From: Halobacteriovoraceae bacterium | GTDB taxonomy: Bacteria > Bdellovibrionota > Bacteriovoracia > Bacteriovoracales > Bacteriovoracaceae | NCBI GenBank assembly: GCA_018663815.1 | Contig: JABJPQ010000633.1 | Span: 1 to 6,765, forward strand | DNA length: 6,765 bases | Reading direction: 5' to 3' | Part shown: piece by piece, positions 1 through 5,284 of the stretch | Layout of the letters: each line of letters starts with the position of its first letter | Numbering within the stretch: position 1 is the stretch's first letter | Program-made: the position numbers and the translations under genes | The notes under the pieces: generated by a model | The model's input: the letters and a program-made list of their open reading frames with translations, nothing else | Told to the model about the DNA's origin: nothing | Database searches by the model: none

Positions 1-31
1 AAAAAAGCCCGGATTCGTCTGGGCTTTTTTT
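1..31 (+). terminator. Intrinsic terminator of a gene left of the window
   Basis: A seven-base stem (GCCCGGA pairing with TCTGGGC, one G-U pair) closes a TTCG tetraloop. It is preceded by six A and followed by eight T. The G-U pair and the stable UUCG loop exist only in plus-strand RNA; the minus-strand copy has an A-C mismatch. The main function is therefore probably to end a plus-strand gene outside the window. The A run at 1-6 becomes a U run on the other strand, so it could also end the minus-strand small transcript proposed at 103-253. Confidence 0.85.
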
Positions 32-102
32 TGCCTAAAAAGGAAAATACTGGTCAAATGATATTTAGTATATTTATTTATTCCGCACTAATTTTTTTAC
101 TT

Positions 103-195
103 CTACAAAGCCAGAATGATCATTACTGATACAGCTAAGATTATAGAGATTGAGAATAATGAGGCTAGGTGCTTTAGATTGATTAGGTTGTTCAT
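103..195 (-). CDS. Candidate small membrane peptide, 30 residues
   Basis: The minus strand reads ATG at 195 to TAG at 103. The start is preceded by AGGA with six bases of spacing, which is a good ribosome binding site. The peptide begins MNNLINLKH and then runs about 20 almost purely hydrophobic residues (L, I, V, A, S, M) to the C-terminus, enough for one membrane-spanning helix. I do not recognise a family. Its context is a stable 5' hairpin at 234-253, a possible promoter at 259-286 and a terminator-like stem at 1-31, giving a predicted transcript of about 250 nt. Small hydrophobic peptides of this size include type I toxins and small subunits or regulators of membrane complexes, but nothing here assigns either role. 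A shorter hydrophobic ORF lies antisense (58-129), so AT-rich composition alone could mimic this. Existence is plausible but not proven. Confidence 0.45.
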   Translation of the reverse strand: MNNLINLKHLASLFSISIILAVSVMIILAL

Positions 196-233
196 CTTTT
201 TTCCTGAATTTGCTGGTTTTAGTTAGAGATGTT

Positions 234-253
234 GGGCCCACTTTCGTGGGCCC
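234..253 (-). other. Stable RNA hairpin with GAAA tetraloop
   Basis: GGGCCCAC (8 bp) is perfectly repeated in inverted orientation around a four-base loop. Read on the minus strand the loop is GAAA, a GNRA tetraloop; on the plus strand it is UUUC. This suggests the minus-strand RNA is the functional one. It lies 38 bases upstream of the small ORF start at 195. No T-run follows on either strand, so it does not look like an ordinary intrinsic terminator. It could be a protective 5' stem, a processing site or the end of the upstream pentapeptide transcript. Its pure G/C stem is striking in such AT-rich surroundings. Confidence 0.6.
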
Positions 254-258
254 TCATT

Positions 259-286
259 AGATTAAATAGAATGTTTGAGGTATCAA
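259..286 (-). promoter_or_regulatory. Possible promoter of the small-peptide transcript
   Basis: On the minus strand TTGATA (286-281) is separated by 16 bases from TAATCT (264-259). The -35 match is 5 of 6 to consensus but the -10 match is only 3 of 6. If used, transcription would begin at about 252-253, so the RNA would start exactly with the GGGCCCAC hairpin. That coincidence is the main support. Confidence 0.3.
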
Positions 287-375
287 AGATATGCTAGCTT
301 CCTTGCAAGGCTTGATTCTTCCATAAAGGTAAATAATAATTTGTTTAAATTAACCATCTTAGTGGCTAGGACTTG

Positions 376-420
376 GTACCTATGATGACTCTAAGGAGAG
401 ATTAGAATCATCATAGGTAC
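376..420 (-). repeat. Long inverted repeat across the pentapeptide gene stop codon
   Basis: The 13-base arms at 376-388 and 408-420 are perfect inverted repeats. Inside them 390-394 pairs with 402-406, leaving a seven-base loop at 395-401. The one interruption, 389 against 407, is C-A on the plus strand but G-U on the minus strand. Minus-strand RNA can therefore form a continuous 19-bp stem. The stop codon of the pentapeptide gene (380-382) lies in the distal arm and the last codons form the rest. No U-run follows on the minus strand, so termination by the standard intrinsic mechanism is doubtful. mRNA 3'-end protection or a Rho-associated stop are alternatives. Confidence 0.6.
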
Positions 421-841
421 AGGTAATATTCATTTTTTTATATTCTTCTTCTGAAATATTACAATTAAGAAAGGATCCATCCATTTTTGAGCCTTCCCAT
501 TTATTTATTAAATACGTGCAAGAAAGAAAGTTGCAGTTAAGGGAATTCGTAATGCAAAAATTACAACTTTCAATCTTACACGCAATAAAATTGCAATTTT
601 CAAATTTCGTAAAATTGAAATCACAATTTTTGAAAACACAGTCAATGAATATACATCCAATAATTTCAGTAGCTTGAAAGTGGCAACCATCGAATATTAT
701 ATTTTCAAATACTAGTTTATTGTATTTTGAACCAGCTACCATTTTATTATTATATTCAGTATTTATGAGCTCAGCATTAGAGATACTGACATAACTACCT
801 GTAATTTTGTTTTCCAGTGTTTCTATTATAGTTGTTTCCAT
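380..841 (-). CDS. Pentapeptide-repeat protein
   Basis: The protein has 153 residues. From about residue 42 to 110 it follows a five-residue rhythm with F or another large hydrophobic at the central position and very often Cys two residues before it, as in CIFID, CVFKN, CDFNF, CNFIA and CNFLS. This is the signature of pentapeptide-repeat proteins, which fold as a right-handed quadrilateral beta-helix; here the Cys residues would stack as an internal ladder. About 13 repeats are visible, giving roughly three helical coils. The tail (about 113-153) is non-repetitive and acidic. No signal peptide is present, so it is probably cytoplasmic. The start at 841 follows GAGG with five bases of spacing; an upstream in-frame extension to 979 would run through the promoter and is rejected. 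Some relatives (Qnr, MfpA) mimic DNA and bind gyrase, but they are longer, and this residue pattern does not establish that role. Function is unknown. Confidence 0.85.
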   Translation of the reverse strand: METTIIETLENKITGSYVSISNAELINTEYNNKMVAGSKYNKLVFENIIFDGCHFQATEIIGCIFIDCVFKNCDFNFTKFENCNFIACKIESCNFCITNSLNCNFLSCTYLINKWEGSKMDGSFLNCNISEEEYKKMNITCTYDDSNLSLESS

Positions 842-872
842 CTTTACCTCGATGCTTGTTTGTCTCAATACC

Positions 873-901
873 AGTATTACATAGATGACTGGTTGCGTCA
901 A
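873..901 (-). promoter_or_regulatory. Promoter of the pentapeptide-repeat gene
   Basis: On the minus strand TTGACG (901-896, 5 of 6 to consensus) is followed by a 17-base spacer and AATACT (878-873, 4 of 6). The -10 is preceded by TGT, giving an extended -10. Transcription would start near 866, leaving a leader of about 25 bases before the GAGG ribosome binding site at 847-850. A five-base inverted repeat, GCAAT-AAA-ATTGC at 902-914, abuts the -35 and could be a regulator site. Confidence 0.6.
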
Positions 902-928
902 GCAATAAAATTGCATAAAGAAATTAAA

Positions 929-951
929 ATGCATTCCGATAAGGAATACAT
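929..951. promoter_or_regulatory. Dyad in the divergent intergenic region, candidate operator
   Basis: ATGCATTCC and GGAATACAT are nine-base arms separated by five bases, with one mismatch. The dyad lies upstream of both divergent genes, outside the likely pentapeptide transcript. It is therefore better explained as a DNA-level protein site than an RNA hairpin. The adjacent XRE regulator (1018-1608) is the obvious candidate to bind it, since such proteins commonly autoregulate. This is inference from position only. Confidence 0.35.
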
Positions 952-955
952 GATG

Positions 956-977
956 TTGCAACATAATTGATTGCAAC
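956..977 (+). repeat. TTGCAAC direct repeat, candidate operator
   Basis: TTGCAAC occurs at 956-962 and again at 971-977, 15 bases apart start to start. The core TTGCAA is itself a palindrome. The pair sits 41-62 bases before the regulator start at 1018, where its promoter should be; no convincing -35/-10 pair could be fixed there. Related words (GCAAT, ATTGC) recur at 902-914. They may be regulator half-sites. Confidence 0.35.
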
Positions 978-1017
978 AAAACTTACTAACTATCTAAAAG
1001 TAGGTACGGGAGATGTT

Positions 1018-1608
1018 ATGGTGAAGTTTAATCAAGATTTTACGGATATGTTTTTAGGAGTTGTACGCAAGTATATGCAACTGCGAGGGGGATTGTCTCA
1101 AAAGGATCTTGCGGTGGGAATTAGCGTTGGGGTTTCTACCATGAGTCGATTTTTAAATCAGAAGACAAAAGACATTGATGCGCAAATGATCGCATCATTA
1201 GTTGCATTTCTCAATATACCGTTGCATGAAGTCATTGACTATATTGAAGAGGACTCTACTGAAACATTTAAAAAGATGATTATTTTTTATAAAGAAAGCA
1301 TAGAATCTAAAGAAAATAGTGAGTCCGGATCAGAAAATGATATTGAAAGTTTCGAACAAAGTTTGGATGAAACAAATTCAAGATATAAAACTTCTGCGAC
1401 GATAAAGGGAGTGAAAGTGCCTTTTGGTGAAAGAAGGGCACAGACATCAACTAATTTATCTATTAGAGATAAATTAAACCAATTAAGTCCTAGGCAAAAA
1501 GGTTTTTTGACTGACTTTTTGGATTTAGATGTTGAAAGTAGAGACTTGATCGTTGATATTGGAAATCAGCTTTTTCGATATTTTAAGCAAGGTCAGGCAG
1601 ATTTTTAG
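1018..1608 (+). CDS. XRE-family helix-turn-helix transcriptional regulator
   Basis: The protein has 196 residues. Residues about 10-76 form an XRE/Cro-type DNA-binding domain: SQKDLAVGI (27-35) fits the second helix and VSTMSRFLNQK (39-49) the recognition helix, followed by hydrophobic helices ending in EVIDYIEE. A Ser/Glu-rich low-complexity linker covers about 95-125. A C-terminal helical segment (about 145-190) is rich in Leu, Phe and Asp and has no recognised family. The chosen ATG at 1018 follows GGGAG with five bases of spacing; GTG at 1021 is an alternative. A TTG at 967 is in frame but would consume the TTGCAAC repeats and has no ribosome binding site. The gene heads an apparent operon: the next start is seven bases after its stop and shares AGGAG with that stop codon. 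It probably controls its own promoter and perhaps the divergent pentapeptide gene. The effector and targets are not visible. Confidence 0.8.
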   Translation: MVKFNQDFTDMFLGVVRKYMQLRGGLSQKDLAVGISVGVSTMSRFLNQKTKDIDAQMIASLVAFLNIPLHEVIDYIEEDSTETFKKMIIFYKESIESKENSESGSENDIESFEQSLDETNSRYKTSATIKGVKVPFGERRAQTSTNLSIRDKLNQLSPRQKGFLTDFLDLDVESRDLIVDIGNQLFRYFKQGQADF

Positions 1609-1615
1609 GAGCTTG

Positions 1616-2419
1616 ATGAAAGTAGTAACTTTCTTTTTTTGCTTATTGATTGGTGGAAATGTAATTGCACGACCAAAGTTTATTGAGGTGTGGTTTTTAA
1701 GTATAGATAGAACATCTCAACTGCTAGAGATAATTAGACCAGCATTAGCATTACCTCAATTTGCACAAGCAAGTATCCAGTGTCAACCAATGGGTGATTA
1801 TTGCTTTGATCCCCAGATTGGATTGTATAAACGAGGTGAGGAATCAAAGGTAAAGGATTTTATCGATCTAACCGAGATCGAGAAGAAACAAAATTATAAT
1901 TTTTTAGCTCCTCACAAAGGAGTTGAGAGAAACTTGATTGAGTGTGATGAAAATAGTGGTTTTTTTGATATTTTTTGTGGAAAAGCTAAAAAGATTAAAT
2001 CAAAGGCAAAAATTAAATTAGAGCTTTGGTTTGATACAAGTTCTACTTTAAGACAGATTGACCCTGGAGGGTTTGATAAATTCTGCAAAAGAGAACTTTT
2101 CTTAGACACTCTTTCTAAGAGCTGCAGGCTTAACGAAAAGATGAAAGTTTATTACTTTGATGAGTCGAGAAAAGAGGCAGGTAACTTTGAACGAGTCTGT
2201 GTAAGTGATGGCCTAAATAATATGAAAAGAATTGTTAGTGATCTTAGAGAGTCAAAAGCAGAGCATGTAATTATTGTTACAGATATTTTTGAAGCAGAAG
2301 AATCATTTATAAATGCTATTGAGCAGATGGGAAGCAGTACGATAAAAGGACTAGATAAGCCAGTATATGCTCGCGACTTAAAGAAAGAGATTTCGCGGAT
2401 ACAAAAAATTTGTCAATGA
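1616..2419 (+). CDS. Secreted cysteine-rich protein, possible VWA-like fold
   Basis: The protein has 267 residues. It opens with a typical signal peptide (MKVV, then a hydrophobic stretch FFFCLLIGG, cleavage likely after A18), so it should be exported to the periplasm or beyond. The mature part has eight Cys (56, 63, 110, 121, 157, 170, 195, 266), an even number consistent with disulfides. From about 133 the pattern IKLELWFDTSST resembles the first strand and DxSxS/T metal site of von Willebrand A domains. Later KMKVYYFDE and HVIIVTDIF (217-225) look like further core strands, the second ending in Asp. This fold call is my inference from motif shape. I recognise no named family. The ATG at 1616 follows AGGAG (1607-1611), which overlaps the regulator stop codon, so translation is probably coupled. 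An upstream in-frame extension to 1553 lies inside the regulator gene and would bury the signal peptide. Its role next to a regulator and mutY is unknown. Confidence 0.75.
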   Translation: MKVVTFFFCLLIGGNVIARPKFIEVWFLSIDRTSQLLEIIRPALALPQFAQASIQCQPMGDYCFDPQIGLYKRGEESKVKDFIDLTEIEKKQNYNFLAPHKGVERNLIECDENSGFFDIFCGKAKKIKSKAKIKLELWFDTSSTLRQIDPGGFDKFCKRELFLDTLSKSCRLNEKMKVYYFDESRKEAGNFERVCVSDGLNNMKRIVSDLRESKAEHVIIVTDIFEAEESFINAIEQMGSSTIKGLDKPVYARDLKKEISRIQKICQ

Positions 2420-2451
2420 TTTAACTTCGGATTACTGGTATACCTCTGGCT

Positions 2452-3480
2452 ATGTTTAATCAATTAATACAATGGTCAAATAAAAATTACTCATATCTTC
2501 CATGGCGAGCTAAAAGAAGTGCATACAATACTTTGGTTTCAGAGATAATGCTTCAGCAGACGACAGTATCAACAGTTCAGAACCACTTTAGCCGGTTTAT
2601 TAGTAAGTACCCAACGATCCAAGCTCTAGCTAAGATTTCAGAAGATGATATCTTACGTGACTGGAAGGGATTGGGTTATTATAGAAGAGCTCGTAACCTG
2701 CTTAGGGCAGCAAAAACTATCACAACTGAATTTGAGGGGAATATACCTAGAGACTTTGATCTGTTAAAGAGTATTCACGGGATTGGAGACTATACGGCAA
2801 ATGCACTTTTGGGAATTGGGCTTAATCAAAGAGCGATAGCTTTAGATGCAAACTTAGAACGAGTGCTATCTAGATTCTATGGAATTAAAGAATACAAAGG
2901 GCCAAAACTACAACAAGAAATATATAGAAGGTTCACAAAAAATGAGATTTGTAATGAGATTGATACTGTAGGAGGACGAGCCTATAACGAAGCATTAATG
3001 GACCTCGGGAGAAGTGTTTGTAAGGCCAGATCTGCGTCTTGTGAAATTTGTGCGCTTAATATTGAGTGTGTAGCCTTAAATGAGGGCAATGCCTTAGGGT
3101 ATCCACTGATGAAGGAAGTGGTATCACAAAAACAATTTGATTTGAAATTACTAAGAGTTTTAGTTGAAACTGAAAAGAGTATTCTTGTATATAAAAAAAG
3201 TGCAAAGGAATGGCTTTCTGGCCAATATGAACTACCTACTTTTGTGCTATCTTCAGAAGAAGAAAACTTTAAGCAGTACCCTCATGTAAAGTATGATGAA
3301 TTTTATTTGCTTCCGTCTTTTAGGACTGCAATCACTAAATATAAAATTGAAAATTATGTGATTATAATGAGTGAAAAAGAGTTTAAAGTTTTTAAGGATA
3401 AACCCTATGAGAGTCTAAGCCTTGAGGGAGTAAATATGTCTACCGCTTGTGAAAAAACAATAGCGAAATTAGAAGAATAA
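2452..3480 (+). CDS. mutY: A/G-specific adenine DNA glycosylase MutY
   Basis: MutY removes adenine mispaired with 8-oxoguanine, starting base-excision repair of oxidative damage. The 342-residue length is normal for the family. Visible landmarks are LPWR near the N-terminus, SEIMLQQTTVSTV with catalytic Glu31, the helix-hairpin-helix LLKSIHGIGDYTANAL (104-119), and LDANLERVLSR with catalytic Asp132. The [4Fe-4S] ligands are Cys190, 197, 200 and 206, in the canonical C-x6-C-x2-C-x5-C spacing. Residues from about 225 form the divergent Nudix-like C-terminal domain that reads 8-oxoguanine. The segment equivalent to the FSH loop appears to read ITK, lacking the usual His. The start at 2452 is the first ATG after an in-frame stop at 2422, but no clear ribosome binding site precedes it. 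It is 32 bases downstream of the secreted-protein gene and probably the last gene of that operon. Its stop is one base from the predicted end of convergent rnpB. Confidence 0.95.
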   Translation: MFNQLIQWSNKNYSYLPWRAKRSAYNTLVSEIMLQQTTVSTVQNHFSRFISKYPTIQALAKISEDDILRDWKGLGYYRRARNLLRAAKTITTEFEGNIPRDFDLLKSIHGIGDYTANALLGIGLNQRAIALDANLERVLSRFYGIKEYKGPKLQQEIYRRFTKNEICNEIDTVGGRAYNEALMDLGRSVCKARSASCEICALNIECVALNEGNALGYPLMKEVVSQKQFDLKLLRVLVETEKSILVYKKSAKEWLSGQYELPTFVLSSEEENFKQYPHVKYDEFYLLPSFRTAITKYKIENYVIIMSEKEFKVFKDKPYESLSLEGVNMSTACEKTIAKLEE

Positions 3481-3481
3481 A

Positions 3482-3773
3482 ACCGAGAAAGAAGTAAGCC
3501 GGATCCTGTCAAAGGATCATCATTCATCTAGACGTAGAATTACTCCTACGTTCAAGCACTCTACCCGCCAACTCATACGAGCCGTATCAAAACGCTGGCC
3601 TATTTGAGCTTGCACCACATAGAGTTTACCTGGTTTCACGACAGCCGAACTGTACTTGCTTTCTGTTGCACTTGTCCTCACCTCACGGTGGACGGGAGTT
3701 ACCCGCTATGCTGCTCTATGGTGTCCGGACTTTCCTCCGAGGTTTCCCCCGACGATGATCAGTCTTTCTCGGT
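3482..3773 (-). ncRNA. rnpB: RNase P RNA (bacterial type A)
   Basis: This is the catalytic RNA of RNase P, which trims the 5' ends of precursor tRNAs together with the RnpA protein. Minus-strand hallmarks are present in order: GGAGGAAAGTCCGGAC (5' P4 region), GTGCAACAGAAAGCA (P11 region), GGTAAACTC, GCAAGCTCAAATAGG, GGGTAGAGTGCTTGA (L15 with the GGU that pairs with tRNA CCA), TAGATGAATGA, and ACAGGATCCGGCTTA (3' P4 region). P1 is an 11-bp perfect pairing of 3763-3773 with 3482-3492, which fixes both ends. P2 (GATCATC with GATGATC) is also visible. P3 is a five-base-pair hairpin with a GAAA loop, P12 a short UUCG-type hairpin, and P18 (ACGTAG with CTACGT) ends in a GUAA loop. The length of about 292 nt is well below the 377 nt of the E. 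coli RNA, with peripheral helices trimmed. No separate terminator hairpin follows; a short T-rich run continues into the antisense of the mutY 3' end. Confidence 0.95.
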
Positions 3774-3779
3774 ATAGAT

Positions 3780-3808
3780 CTTATAGGTGAAATGGCGAGG
3801 TATGACAA
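3780..3808 (-). promoter_or_regulatory. Promoter of rnpB
   Basis: On the minus strand TTGTCA (3808-3803) and TATAAG (3785-3780) each match consensus at 5 of 6 positions and are separated by an ideal 17 bases. Six bases later comes A3773, the first base of the P1 helix, so promoter and RNA 5' end agree. This stretch also lies within the longest possible reading frame of the divergent TolC-like gene, which argues that that gene begins further downstream. Confidence 0.8.
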
Positions 3809-3817
3809 GTTGCAATG

Positions 3818-3846
3818 TTTTAAAAAAGTATAAAAAAATGTATAAA
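3818..3846 (+). promoter_or_regulatory. Possible promoter of the efflux genes
   Basis: TTTAAA (3818-3823), a 17-base spacer and TATAAA (3841-3846) form a weak promoter-like pair, giving a start near 3853, just before the G-rich ribosome binding site at 3857-3864. The region is very A-rich, so chance matches are likely. It would be incompatible with translation from the ATG at 3838. Confidence 0.25.
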
Positions 3847-3867
3847 GTTAAGGTCAAAGGGGGGCAC

Positions 3868-5283
3868 TTGAGGTTGTTATTTTTTTTTCTATTATTTCCT
3901 ATAAATTCACATGCACTCTTTCAAAAGATTTATTTTGGTTATAAAGATTCTGATAGGCTTAAGGCTATTAATCTAGACGAAAAAATCATTCAAGCAGACT
4001 TTGATTTCAACCTAAATCGGTACGATTGGAGATTTGAGCTAGGGGGAAATGCTTCAGACTCTTATTTACAATCACTATTTTCTTTTCAATCTCAACAAAC
4101 AATAAAAAATACCTATTCACTTGGGGTTACAAAATCAAGTTTTAAATATGGTACATTCTCTCTTTCTCATCAGCAGTCTCGCTATGATATTTCTAACTGG
4201 GAGGCTGCAAGTCTAAGTTCATTTTCCGACGATGAACTTTACGAAACAAAAAATATTATAAATTATTCATACGATTTTCTCAATAGAAGTGGAGTTGTTG
4301 ATTTAGAAAAAATACATGTTCAAAATGAAATAGAAAATATTAAATACTCCCTTGAAGTACAAAAAGATTATCTGGATTTTTTTCATGCTTATAGTGATGC
4401 AAAAATTAGAATTATCTTAGAACGATATTATAACGAATTTGAACGAAGAGCAGCAAAAAGAGTTAACCTCGTTAGAAAACGAGTGAGAGATGGTTTAAGT
4501 CGTTCCCATGAGTTAAGCCAAGCTCAGATCTCGTTACTCTCACAGCAAGAAACAGTTTTAAAAAATAAAAACCTGCTAAGAGAAAGACTGATTGCACTTG
4601 AAAACTTAATTAGGATTAAAATAGAAAAGGCTCATTACCAAACGGTTGATTGGACCTATAAGGAGAAAGAAAGATTTATACCTCTTTTTCAAGGTGATAC
4701 ATTCTTAGAATTAAAACAATTAGAAAAACTAAATAAATTAAATGATTTAAATATTACCCTTAGTAAAACGGATGCAGATCATTCATTAAATTTGGGTTTA
4801 AGCTATGCTAAAAATTCAGTTGATACAAATAAGTCAGAGGCATTTAATAATTCATTTGGCAGTGGAGTTAATGATGAAGCTACCGTTGCTTTGACCTATT
4901 CAATACCCATTGGTAATTTAAAAACTGATACCCTTAAGAAAAAACTTCTTGCACAGAGAAATAAAACTAAACTTTCTCAAATGAATCTAAAAGCAGACCT
5001 TCTCGTTAAGATAAAAGTTTTAAATGAGAATATCGAGAGATACAAAACGGGTATTCAGCTGGCAAAAAAAAGAGTTCAACTATCAACGGCATCAATTGAT
5101 CAGCATCAAAAACTTTATGTTAGGGGACAAGTTTCCTTCGAAGAAGTTCTTCGCTCTGAAGAAGCATTTATAAGTGCTAAGATCAGTCTTGTTAACATGT
5201 TTTCATTATATGATTTATCATTAGCGCAATTGGCATTTTTGCATGGAAATACAGTTGCATTTTTAAACAAATATACGGATTAA
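3868..5283 (+). CDS. TolC-family outer-membrane efflux channel
   Basis: OEP/TolC-type proteins trimerise into an outer-membrane beta-barrel with a long periplasmic helical tunnel, the exit duct for an RND or ABC pump. With the preferred TTG start at 3868 the protein has 471 residues, close to the family norm, and begins with a signal peptide, MRLLFFFLLFPINSHA, cleaved before LFQK. Two internally related halves are visible. The first has VRKRVRDGLSRSHELSQAQ and long coiled helices; the second has LYVRGQVSFEEVLRSEEAF near the C-terminus. Both carry the family's G-x-x-S motif followed by a Glu/Gln/Ala-rich helix. AAGGGGGG at 3857-3864 favours the TTG at 3868, or the TTG at 3874. ATG 3838 gives a longer Lys-rich N-terminus but has no ribosome binding site, and GTG 3787 would overlap the rnpB promoter. 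The next gene starts one base after the stop, so the two are surely cotranscribed. The substrate is not evident. Confidence 0.88.
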   Translation: MRLLFFFLLFPINSHALFQKIYFGYKDSDRLKAINLDEKIIQADFDFNLNRYDWRFELGGNASDSYLQSLFSFQSQQTIKNTYSLGVTKSSFKYGTFSLSHQQSRYDISNWEAASLSSFSDDELYETKNIINYSYDFLNRSGVVDLEKIHVQNEIENIKYSLEVQKDYLDFFHAYSDAKIRIILERYYNEFERRAAKRVNLVRKRVRDGLSRSHELSQAQISLLSQQETVLKNKNLLRERLIALENLIRIKIEKAHYQTVDWTYKEKERFIPLFQGDTFLELKQLEKLNKLNDLNITLSKTDADHSLNLGLSYAKNSVDTNKSEAFNNSFGSGVNDEATVALTYSIPIGNLKTDTLKKKLLAQRNKTKLSQMNLKADLLVKIKVLNENIERYKTGIQLAKKRVQLSTASIDQHQKLYVRGQVSFEEVLRSEEAFISAKISLVNMFSLYDLSLAQLAFLHGNTVAFLNKYTD

Positions 5284-5284
5284 T

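Noticed and set aside
58..129. 23-codon hydrophobic plus-strand ORF
   Set aside because: The AGGA upstream is too far from the start (about 14 bases), and the ORF overlaps the better-supported minus-strand peptide gene at 103-195.
234..253. Intrinsic terminator
   Set aside because: The stem is strong but no T-run follows on either strand, so it is listed as a structured RNA element instead.
283..357. 24-residue minus-strand ORF between the pentapeptide gene and the hairpin at 234-253
   Set aside because: It has no ribosome binding site and no hydrophobic or domain pattern; it could be a decayed gene tail but nothing supports that. The rest of 287-375 shows only a 10-base palindrome at 301-310.
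508..690. Minus-strand 60-residue ORF
   Set aside because: It is a shadow of the pentapeptide repeats in another frame of the same strand; the repetitive codons keep it open.
842..979. N-terminal extension of the pentapeptide protein to 979
   Set aside because: It would pass through a good promoter and make the GAGG ribosome binding site before 841 meaningless; the extension shows no pentapeptide pattern.
1553..1615. N-terminal extension of the secreted protein
   Set aside because: It lies wholly inside the regulator reading frame and would place 21 residues before an otherwise textbook signal peptide.
1912..2109. Minus-strand 65-residue ORF inside the secreted-protein gene
   Set aside because: It is antisense to a well-supported gene with a signal peptide and has no ribosome binding site context of its own.
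3482..3773. Long non-coding gap or CRISPR/riboswitch candidate between mutY and the TolC-like gene
   Set aside because: The conserved P4, P11 and L15 sequences and the P1 pairing identify it as RNase P RNA; there are no spaced direct repeats.
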